A stretch of 50,434 nucleotides of DNA. Origin: Phycisphaerae bacterium (GTDB lineage: Bacteria > Planctomycetota > Phycisphaerae > UBA1845 > JAFGLZ01). Numbering within the stretch: position 1 is the first letter of the stretch; each line of letters opens with the position of its first letter. The stretch spans positions 1-50,434 of the forward strand of contig JAFGLZ010000193.1 in NCBI GenBank assembly GCA_016927755.1, written 5' to 3'. This document shows, one piece after another, positions 1 to 6,236 of the stretch. Under the pieces are notes generated by a model. The model saw nothing but the letters and a program-made list of their open reading frames with translations. It did no database searches and was not told the origin of the DNA. A program made the translations under genes and the position numbers.

Positions 1-2
1 AC

Positions 3-251
3 CGCCCCGACCTAAACCAAGGCTGCGTCCTCTTCTTCCGCCGCCCCGACAGCGCCATCCTGATGAGCGAAGTCGAGCTCTACAACATCGACCCCGACGC
101 AACCTACGAAGCAAGCCTCACCGCCGAAACCTACACCCCAGGCCCATGGAAGAAAATGAAAGGCCGCCAGCTCCAAAAACCCGAAATCACCATCCGCAAC
201 CGCCCCGGCTCCGCTCTGCTGCGCTACAAGCGAGCGCCGATCTCCAAGTGA
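3..251 (+). CDS. C-terminal end of a probable glycoside hydrolase (partial)
   Basis: The reading frame is open from the first base of the window to a TGA at 249-251, so only the last ~82 residues of a larger protein are present. The visible part reads GCVLFFRRPDSA, then a segment with NIDPDATYEASL, and ends in PGSALLRYKRAPISK. A 'G.vl.FrR..s' strand followed by 'l..idp.a.Y.v' and 'pgSallrY.r' is the usual look of the C-terminal beta-sandwich of GH36-type alpha-galactosidases and related glycosidases. This is a family resemblance only; the catalytic domain lies outside the window. The later secreted glycosidases in the window fit the same way of life. An unrelated beta-sandwich protein remains possible. 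Confidence 0.6.
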   Translation, partial: RPDLNQGCVLFFRRPDSAILMSEVELYNIDPDATYEASLTAETYTPGPWKKMKGRQLQKPEITIRNRPGSALLRYKRAPISK

Positions 252-274
252 GAGCATGGACAGGCAAATCGCCG

Positions 275-391
275 GTGGGGCGCCGGGTGCCCCACCCCCG
301 CGTAGCACGGGCATCTTACCCGTGACGCTTCTCCGTAACGCAGGCATCCCTGCCTGCCTTCCTGGGTGCCCCATCGCTTCAGCGGTGGGCA
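275..391. repeat. Cluster of four short inverted repeats (intergenic palindromic elements)
   Basis: The 402-base gap 252-653 has no convincing gene. It holds four small hairpins in a row: GTGGGGC/GCCCCAC (275-295), CACGGG/CCCGTG (306-324), CAGGCA/TGCCTG (341-356) and TGCCCCA/TGGGCA (367-391). Arms are 6-7 bp and loops range from 4 to 12 nt. A similar cluster lies at 35476-35600. They look like dispersed palindromic intergenic elements rather than one terminator, because no T-run follows. Bases 392-653 show nothing else I can identify apart from the ribosome binding site of the next gene. Confidence 0.55.
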
Positions 392-653
392 GCGCGAATT
401 CCGATCGCTACTTGCACACCCAATGACCAAAGCCAAAACCTGCGTATCGAAGGCTCGCGACGAGCACACAGCCCACTCGTTCTCACGCGCCGCCTCGGCG
501 TCGAACCCCAAGCACACCACGCCCACTCACCTTGCCTTGCAGCACCGCATCTGGCATGCGTGGTTGTGGGCGGGGCTCGCATGACGGGGCCGCACATCAC
601 GCGACATCCCACCGACGAGAGGGATCGAACGGCCCAAGAGGAGGTGACCTCAC

Positions 654-866
654 ATGCTCGACACAATCCGAAAACTGCTGGACCGGAGGCCCTTTGAGCC
701 CTTCCGCATCGTCGTGACCAGCGGCGACCGCTACGAAGTGCCCGACCCCCACCTGATCGCGATCCTGGAGTCACAGGTCTTCTACGCCCACCCCAAATCC
801 GACCGGTTCTCATTCATCCGAGTGAACCAAATCGTCTCGGCAGACCTCCTTCAGTCCGCGGCGTAG
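654..866 (+). CDS. Small conserved-type hypothetical protein, 70 aa
   Basis: The 70-residue protein begins MLDTIRKLLDRRPFEPFRIVVTS and continues with a predicted beta-rich segment (RYEVPDPHLIAILESQVFY, then FSFIRVNQIVSADLL). This pattern, 'l.a.PF.PF.i...dG..y.v..P..i', matches a widespread family of unnamed 60-80 residue proteins that I associate with planctomycetes and related bacteria. No function is known to me. The start is well supported: a GGAGGTGA ribosome binding site lies just upstream of the ATG. It stands alone, between the palindromic repeats and the HD-Hsp90 fusion gene. No catalytic or membrane segment is visible. Confidence 0.7.
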   Translation: MLDTIRKLLDRRPFEPFRIVVTSGDRYEVPDPHLIAILESQVFYAHPKSDRFSFIRVNQIVSADLLQSAA

Positions 867-1191
867 TGATTGCCCCCCGGGACGCAGACAGATCAACGCC
901 AGCCTTGGTCCATCTCATGCCCAATGCGTTGCGCCCCCGCCTGCCGCCAGGCCGTGGGACCCAACCTGAGCCCCCTCCCAATCCCAGCACGAGTCGAGCG
1001 CAACACCGCGAGGACCTCTGCTTCAGCGAGCAAGTAGCCTCGGGGGTCTTCTCAGCATCGCACACGGGCTCCACTTCGTCACCACATGCCTTGCTGCACT
1101 GATCTCTTCAGGCATAAGTGCTCATCCCGCCACCATTGCAACCGCGAATCGGTCTGTGTAAAGTCGCGCCAGGTATCCGGAGGACGGCAAC
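867..1191. other. 325-base intergenic stretch, promoter only
   Basis: No gene with a ribosome binding site or recognisable product is visible on either strand. The only signal is a possible promoter just before the HD-Hsp90 gene, listed separately. Confidence 0.6.
1136..1164 (+). promoter_or_regulatory. Possible sigma70-type promoter of the HD-Hsp90 gene
   Basis: TTGCAA (1136-1141), a 17-bp spacer, then TAAAGT (1159-1164). The predicted transcript start would leave a leader of about 20 nt containing the GGAGG ribosome binding site at 1179-1183. Pattern match only. Confidence 0.4.
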
Positions 1192-4119
1192 GTGGGTCAG
1201 TACGCAAGTCAAATCAGGGGACTCCGTCTATACAAGGAACTGAAAGCGAGCGAGGGCCGAGACGATGTCGACGGCGAAGATGTTGAGTCATTAGCCGGGC
1301 TCATATGCGACGTGGCCAAAGCCGTTGGTCCCGTATTGAAGCGCATCCCCCAGACATTTCCTCAGTACACCGAGCACGACATATCCCACTCGCGAAACGT
1401 AATCGACCTGATGGGACAGTTCATCCCGCAGTCCACGCTCGAGAAGTTGAACGCACTTGAGCTCGCAGTGCTCATCCTGGGTGGCCTGCTCCACGACGTA
1501 GGCATGGCCGTGACAGATGCCGAGAAGCAATACGATGCGGCAAGTGAGGACTACCGCGAGTTCCGGTCCGCCCACATCAATGAAGTGAGCGCCATCGAGC
1601 AAGCCCGCGCGCATGGACAGGACCGTCGCGCCAGCGCAATCGAAGACGCAATCCTCGCGGAGTACTATCGACGTGTGCATCCCGAGCGCGCGAGGAACTA
1701 CATCGAGGCGAAACTCGCCGGTCGCCTGAGATTTCGTGACCATGAAATAGCCGACCCCGTCGCGACGCTCTGCGAAAGCCACGACTGGGGCGTCCGTGAA
1801 AGCAACGACCGCGCCGACCCCGACAAGGCCGTCTGTAGGCTCCCCACCAATGAGCCGATCTCGGGTGTGCCATGCAACCTGCGGTACTTGGCCTGTTGCC
1901 TACGAATCGGCGACGTTCTGGACTTCGACCGCTCCCGCACTCCGCTGGCCGTCTATGAACACATTGACTTCACAAGCGAGAAGTCCTGGACGGAATGGAA
2001 CAAGCACTTGCAGGTGAGCGGATGGTCCGTCGAGGACCGCGTGGTGATGTTCTCCGCCAAGTGCGCTCACCCAGCTTTCTATGTGGCCGTCCACCAGTAC
2101 CTCGACTTGGTGGATCAGGAGCTTCGTGATTGCCGATACCTCACCGATGATGCCCCGCCCAAGATCGCCAAGCGATACAAACTCTGCCTGCCCCACATCG
2201 TTGACCGCCGCACCGTGCAGATGAAGGACAAGCACTATCTGGCAGGAGCATTCCGGTTCGAGCTGGAGTACGCCGAGATCATGAAGCTCTTGATGGACAA
2301 GAGCCTCTATCCAGACCCCAGCCTGTTCCTCCGCGAGCTGCTCCAGAACTCCCTGGACGCCTGTCGGCATGCCGAAGCCTTGGCCAAGGAGAGCAAAGCC
2401 GACTACTGTCCTCGAATCGTCGTCTGGGACCATAGCGATGATGCCGAGGCCCCCCGCATCATCTTTCAGGACAACGGAATGGGCATGTCGCTGCAGATAG
2501 TCGAGAACTACTTGATGCGGGTCGGAAGGAGCTACTACCGCTCCCCCAGGTTCGAAGCCGAGCGACAGCGCCTCGCCCGCCAGAGCATCGACCTGGAGGC
2601 CTGTTCCCGGTTCGGGATCGGAATCCTGTCTTGCTTCCTCGTAGCCGACCGATTCGAAATCGAGACCTGCCGGCACGACCAAGAGCCACTACATATCACG
2701 GTCGAGGGCCCGGCAAAGTACTTCGTCATAGAACGTCTCCCGAAGCGCAAGCAGCCCCGTTTCCTTCCGTCGCCCAACAACGATGCTGAAGACGGTCCAC
2801 CAGACCGCCCGGGTACCCGTATTACCGTCCACCTGCGCACCGACGCCATGATCGACATCCAGCAAACGCTTGGCACGCTGGCGGTCAATATCGACTACGA
2901 ACTGCGGATCTACCGGGCTAGGAGCCAGAATCCGAGCGTTTTGGTGCCTCACCGGTGGGATCGGGCGGATCCCAAAGATGCTCTGCGTGAGGAACTTCGC
3001 GACCTGGGGGTGCCAGATGGGCAGCTTGGAAAGGTGATCGTTCCGTCGGAAATACCGTTCTCCAGGTGGGATTTCTCGAAGCACCTGCACGGGCGGGCTT
3101 GGTTCTGGCTTCTGCGCGGCCACGACGGTCGACCATGCCCAAGCAGAGGATACCTGAGAATCAGGCGCGGACTCAAGATCGCCGGCCTGCCGCGCTTCGT
3201 CGAGAGTGCCTGGGAGCTACTCGTCGGCCGATCGGGATACTACTGCGGCGACACACCTCCCGCCAAGCTGCTTTCATGGGCCCTAGCGAAAGGGACCGAT
3301 CCGTTCGATGACCTCCGACAAGACCACGATGCGGCTGAGGAGATGGAGATCTCGATGAGGGATCTCGACGACATGTGCGATGTTCTGAAGGACCAGTGGG
3401 ACGCCCTTTCGCCGCACGAGAAGAAGGCAGCGTGTGACTACTTCGCCCACGAGGAGAAGCAGAAGCGGGGGCGCCCCTGGTATTGTCTGCCAGGGCTCTC
3501 ACGGAAGCTGCTGAGGGGCGAACTCGATTGGGTGTCCGAGTGTCCGACATTCGGGGCTGTCGACATCGGGCGCGCCGACGCGCGGCTCGCTATGCATGGC
3601 ATTCTCGTCCCCGGAGGCATCGTGCACTGGCAACCACAAGAGGGGACTACGAGTAGGTTGGCCTTGGATGGGTTCACTGGGCAGACGCAGATCGATGTTC
3701 GTGGATTGCACGCCCCGGTCCCGGCCGCCAGCCGCCTTTTCGTCCCCCGGGACAATGCGAGGGATCTCATCGTCCAGTTCATCCGAGCCGTGCTGCGGCA
3801 TGCCGCTGACCTCGTCCATCAGCATGGGAATGTCGCGGACTGGCGGCAGTGGTTCGAGACGGTGTGGGGCCTGGGAGAAGCGGAAGAGCTATGGTATGCC
3901 GCCTTGGGATGTGACTTTGAGTACATACTGCAACGGGCCAGATGGGCGGTACAAAGAGACGGGCGGACTCTATTCTTGACCCCGACTGAGGTAAGCGAGG
4001 CTTGGGGCAGGGAAGTCCCGATGGTGAGGGGCGGAGGGAGGAAGGACGGTGCTATACGTGATGACCCAGTCAACGAGAGGCTGGTTAAGGCCTGGGAACT
4101 AAGACAGAAGTCACGCTGA
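1192..4119 (+). CDS. HD-domain phosphohydrolase fused to an Hsp90/GHKL-type ATPase, 975 aa
   Basis: The N-terminal ~300 residues carry an HD-type metal site: H62 and H66 in TEHDISHSRNV, H101-D102 in GLLHDVGMAV, a later FRDHEIADPV, and LRIGDVLDFDRSRTP as the closing Asp region. From about residue 370 comes a GHKL ATPase fold: N-box ELLQNSLDAC (E382, N386), G1 box DNGMGMS (D427) and G2 box FGIGILS (about residue 473). The last ~400 residues are not recognised but follow the Hsp90-like order of a middle domain. HD domains cleave phosphoester or nucleotide substrates, and Hsp90-type domains bind ATP. HD-Hsp90 fusions have been described by comparative genomics as candidate components of biological-conflict systems, so an antiviral or stress-sensing role is possible but inferred. 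The GTG start is chosen because GGAGG lies 8 nt upstream. The gene is monocistronic; the protein should be cytoplasmic, as there is no signal peptide or membrane segment. Confidence 0.85.
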   Translation: MGQYASQIRGLRLYKELKASEGRDDVDGEDVESLAGLICDVAKAVGPVLKRIPQTFPQYTEHDISHSRNVIDLMGQFIPQSTLEKLNALELAVLILGGLLHDVGMAVTDAEKQYDAASEDYREFRSAHINEVSAIEQARAHGQDRRASAIEDAILAEYYRRVHPERARNYIEAKLAGRLRFRDHEIADPVATLCESHDWGVRESNDRADPDKAVCRLPTNEPISGVPCNLRYLACCLRIGDVLDFDRSRTPLAVYEHIDFTSEKSWTEWNKHLQVSGWSVEDRVVMFSAKCAHPAFYVAVHQYLDLVDQELRDCRYLTDDAPPKIAKRYKLCLPHIVDRRTVQMKDKHYLAGAFRFELEYAEIMKLLMDKSLYPDPSLFLRELLQNSLDACRHAEALAKESKADYCPRIVVWDHSDDAEAPRIIFQDNGMGMSLQIVENYLMRVGRSYYRSPRFEAERQRLARQSIDLEACSRFGIGILSCFLVADRFEIETCRHDQEPLHITVEGPAKYFVIERLPKRKQPRFLPSPNNDAEDGPPDRPGTRITVHLRTDAMIDIQQTLGTLAVNIDYELRIYRARSQNPSVLVPHRWDRADPKDALREELRDLGVPDGQLGKVIVPSEIPFSRWDFSKHLHGRAWFWLLRGHDGRPCPSRGYLRIRRGLKIAGLPRFVESAWELLVGRSGYYCGDTPPAKLLSWALAKGTDPFDDLRQDHDAAEEMEISMRDLDDMCDVLKDQWDALSPHEKKAACDYFAHEEKQKRGRPWYCLPGLSRKLLRGELDWVSECPTFGAVDIGRADARLAMHGILVPGGIVHWQPQEGTTSRLALDGFTGQTQIDVRGLHAPVPAASRLFVPRDNARDLIVQFIRAVLRHAADLVHQHGNVADWRQWFETVWGLGEAEELWYAALGCDFEYILQRARWAVQRDGRTLFLTPTEVSEAWGREVPMVRGGGRKDGAIRDDPVNERLVKAWELRQKSR

Positions 4120-4122
4120 ACG

Positions 4123-4171
4123 CCCCTCATGCCGAGAGCGGAATCGACCCCAGAAAGGCGGCTCTGAGGGG
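4123..4171 (+). terminator. Possible stem-loop after the HD-Hsp90 gene
   Basis: CCCCTCA (4123-4129) and TGAGGGG (4165-4171) form a perfect 7-bp outer stem starting 3 nt after the stop codon, with a shorter GAGC/GCTC pairing possible inside. No T-run follows, so this is at best a factor-dependent terminator or a 3'-end stabilising hairpin. The rest of the gap to 4374 shows nothing. Confidence 0.3.
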
Positions 4172-4374
4172 AAAGGCTTGGCTCTTGACTCGCTAGGCTA
4201 TCCAATCCGCCCGCATCCCTAGTGCGAACCAGCGAGCGGACCTGCAGACCGCGGCTCTTGGGGTGATCTGCTGAGAACGCCGAGTAGCCATAGCCAACGT
4301 GTGGACAGAGGCCTGGCTCTAGGTCTCTGGCGAGTGGATCTACCACGCAAACCAGCTAGATCCCTGGTCGGCGC

Positions 4375-4746
4375 TTATCGCACCGGGCTGATGCTGACGT
4401 GGCCTCCCGGAACAACGTCGACCTCGAGTCTGAAGCCGCTCAGCAGTGCCATGCCGATCAATGACCCCCCTTCAGTCTCCAGGATATCCACGCTCAGACG
4501 TCGCCCACCCCATGACACATCCCCGCAACACTGATAGAGATCGATCTCTCGACCGTCTCCCAGGCCAACTTGAACCGTGCTCGTCACAGCGAGACCCAGT
4601 TGGGAGATCACATCGCCAGGCAAGGTCAAGAAACCGTTGAAGCCCGTGTCAATGACTGCCTCAACCCGATTCGCGCTGCCGTCTGAGCGGTAGACCTCTA
4701 GCGAGACAACGGCCTCGTTCTCCGCTGTCACGATTCCGGTGATCAC
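4375..4746 (-). CDS. Retropepsin-like clan AA aspartic protease, 123 aa
   Basis: The protein contains AVIDTGFNGFLTLP at about residues 30-43, the single D-T-G-F active-site loop that defines the small retroviral-type clan AA proteases of bacteria and archaea. A second hydrophobic segment, GSLIGMALLSGFRLEV, near residue 95 matches the hallmark C-terminal 'iG...L..f.l.v' psi-loop. Family members work as homodimers, each subunit giving one catalytic Asp. No signal peptide is seen, so it should be cytoplasmic. Its GTG start overlaps the stop of the upstream gene in the tetranucleotide GTGA (4743-4746), showing translational coupling. The substrate is unknown; the coupled small protein is the obvious candidate for a partner or regulator, by inference only. 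Confidence 0.82.
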   Translation of the reverse strand: MITGIVTAENEAVVSLEVYRSDGSANRVEAVIDTGFNGFLTLPGDVISQLGLAVTSTVQVGLGDGREIDLYQCCGDVSWGGRRLSVDILETEGGSLIGMALLSGFRLEVDVVPGGHVSISPVR

Positions 4747-5012
4747 GAACGCAAGCCCTTGACGTGAGCGCCCAGCTTGTAGGCGGTGGGATAGCCGATG
4801 CGGAGGACAAACACGACCGCGTCAGGATGCCGGGCCTTGACACGCTGGACGGCTGGACCCGCCTGGGAATCGATCTCGTAATACCCGGTCTCGATGTCCA
4901 GGGCAAGCAGTTCGCCTTTGTGATGCGACTCCACGTCCGAGCGAATGTCCCGCTCGTACCGCTCCTTGCCGAGCCTGGCAATCTCCTGCTTCGTATGGCC
5001 CGTGTCGCGCAT
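4743..5012 (-). CDS. Small conserved partner of the clan AA protease, 89 aa
   Basis: The protein starts MRDTGHTKQEIARLGKERYE, contains HKGELLALDIETGYYEID in the middle and ends in FVLRIGYPTAYKLGAHVKG. This order ('k.Eia.lg...Ye..i...v', 'gk.l.ldietG.yeid', 'lriGyp.ay..g') belongs to a small uncharacterised family that I recall occurring next to DTGF-type aspartic proteases. A start at 5012 is chosen because a GAGGGAAGG ribosome binding site sits just upstream and the family similarity begins here; the frame stays open further upstream into low-complexity sequence that does not look coding. It overlaps the protease gene by 4 nt. The pair resembles a toxin-antitoxin unit in size and coupling, but no such activity is known to me. 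Confidence 0.75.
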   Translation of the reverse strand: MRDTGHTKQEIARLGKERYERDIRSDVESHHKGELLALDIETGYYEIDSQAGPAVQRVKARHPDAVVFVLRIGYPTAYKLGAHVKGLRS

Positions 5013-5054
5013 TGACGCCCTTCCCTCGGTCAAAAACACCCGTTGAACCACCCC

Positions 5055-5082
5055 AGTATACCATGCAGCGTGCACAACCCAA
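5055..5082 (-). promoter_or_regulatory. Probable promoter of the small-protein/protease pair
   Basis: Read on the minus strand: TTGGGT (5082-5077), a 16-bp spacer, then TATACT (5060-5055), about 43 nt before the start codon at 5012. The -10 is close to consensus in an otherwise very C-rich tract. Confidence 0.45.
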
Positions 5083-5380
5083 TACCCGCAGCGCAATGCT
5101 CGCGCCCGCGTCAGCAGATCCCCCTCCTCCAGCGCCGACCAGTACACCGACCCCCTTCTCTCCTCCAACCGGTCCCTGCCACGGCCCAACCGCCGAAGCA
5201 GCGAGCCCGGAATCCCACAACCCGAGGATCCCATGCCCAAGCCCAGAACCACCGACAACCGGCGTCCCCCCGGCAAGCCCGACGCGTATACATCGCGTCC
5301 CGTGCTTGTCCACGCCAAAGACGATCACCGCCCCATTCACCACCGACCCCACGACCCCCGAAAACACGACATCTCGCGCC

Positions 5381-5430
5381 ATTCCCGAACATTCCGAGAC
5401 ATTCCGAGACATTGTGGGACAGAATGGGAC
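5381..5430. repeat. Decamer tandem repeat, first array
   Basis: Five ten-base units in register: ATTCCCGAAC, ATTCCGAGAC, ATTCCGAGAC, ATTGTGGGAC, AGAATGGGAC. The period matches one helical turn. Same consensus as the arrays at 5698 and 5885. Confidence 0.85.
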
Positions 5431-5469
5431 ACCAAGCGCGACGTTCCACCTTCTCCCCCTTCACCTTCT

Positions 5470-5504
5470 ATCATTCATCATTCATCATTCGTACTTCGTC
5501 CTTC
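5470..5504. repeat. Heptamer tandem repeat
   Basis: Three exact copies of ATCATTC followed by the variants GTACTTC and GTCCTTC, in a pyrimidine-rich stretch. It resembles short tandemly repeated heptamers known from cyanobacterial genomes, but no relation is implied. Confidence 0.8.
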
Positions 5505-5697
5505 CCCCATCTCCCACTTCCCTGGCCCCTGGGGTCTGAAGTCTGTGGTCTCTCTTCCCGGACATCACACCCGCCCCGCTCCGATGTCGACGTGTCAACC
5601 TGTCGACGTTTCGACACGACACTCCGGCCCCCCCCCAAGCCCCGTCTCCGCCCGCCCATGGTGCCCGGAGCCCGAAGCTTGGAGCCTCAAATCGCCG

Positions 5698-5757
5698 CAT
5701 TTCAGCGCATTCCGCTGCATTCCGAGACATTCCGGGACATTTCGGGACATTCCGAGA
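5698..5757. repeat. Decamer tandem repeat, second array
   Basis: Six consecutive units of CATTCCGMKR type: CATTTCAGCG, CATTCCGCTG, CATTCCGAGA, CATTCCGGGA, CATTTCGGGA, CATTCCGAGA. The next unit, CATCGCCCCT, begins the following ~190-nt copy. Confidence 0.88.
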
Positions 5758-5884
5758 CATCGCCCCTGCCCCGCTCCGATGTCGACGTGTCGACAGGACA
5801 TTCCGGGACCACAACCCCTCCCCACCCCCTGTCTCCGCCCACCCCTGCAGCCTGGAGCCCGAAGCCTGGAGCCTCAAATCAGCG

Positions 5885-5944
5885 CATTCCGCTGCATTCC
5901 GCTGCATTCCGCTGCATTCCGAGACATTTCGAGACATTCCGAGA
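5885..5944. repeat. Decamer tandem repeat, third array
   Basis: Six units: CATTCCGCTG three times, then CATTCCGAGA, CATTTCGAGA, CATTCCGAGA. Compared with the second array, the GCTG variant is expanded, which suggests slippage within the array. Confidence 0.88.
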
Positions 5945-6236
5945 CATCGCCCCCGACTCGCTCCGATGTCGACGTGTCGACGTTTCAAGAGGGCATATCG
6001 CCGTCCACCCCCCGCTCCGGCCCTGTCTGCCGCACTGCTCGCTTCTTACTTCTTCCTTCTCACTTCCTTGGTACACCGAACCCCATATCCATACGAGGTT
6101 GAGAGGATATGTCGCGCCCAATCATTCCTGCCTCGCCTACACACGCGCCGGCCCCTCCGGTAGACTGCGCACCCAGCAACCCCACCGCCCGGGCGTCGGC
6201 CCTACCTGCGCCCCGTCCGGAGAAAGGAGCCAAGGC

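Larger units (their letters stand above)
5563..6000. repeat. Higher-order ~190-nt tandem repeat, about 2.3 copies
   Basis: Copy 1 runs about 5563-5757, copy 2 about 5758-5944, and a truncated copy 3 starts at 5945. Each begins with a GACATC element and then a CTCCGATGTCGACGTGTC core. Copies 1 and 2 also share a GTCTCCGCCC stretch, GGAGCCCGAAGC followed by TGGAGCCTCAAATC, and end in a decamer array. The units thus nest a ten-base repeat within a ~190-base one. GTCGAC palindromes recur in every copy. No protein product is likely because the repeat length is not a multiple of three in either level and no ribosome binding site is seen. Confidence 0.8.
5013..6236. other. 1.2-kb intergenic tract of low-complexity, strand-biased sequence
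   Basis: The stretch between the protease pair and the lipoprotein gene holds no believable gene. The plus strand is markedly rich in C and A over G and T, especially 5100-5380. Several frames stay open over hundreds of bases only because stop codons are rare in such sequence; their translations are repetitive Pro/Arg/His/Ser peptides. It contains the decamer, heptamer and ~190-nt repeats listed separately, and one promoter near its left end. Confidence 0.75.

Noticed and set aside
4822..5412. Long minus-strand frame with Gly/Val-rich translation over the repeat tract
   Set aside because: It is the complement of a C-rich tract, overlaps the small protein gene in another frame, and has no family resemblance.
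5381..5944. Decamer arrays as a CRISPR
   Set aside because: Units are contiguous ten-base repeats with no unique spacers of 25-40 bases and no cas genes.
5043..6236. In-frame N-terminal extension of the glycosidase gene by ~398 codons
   Set aside because: The extension is repetitive Pro/Arg/His/Ser sequence without a ribosome binding site, whereas a lipoprotein signal with AGAAAGGAG begins at 6237.
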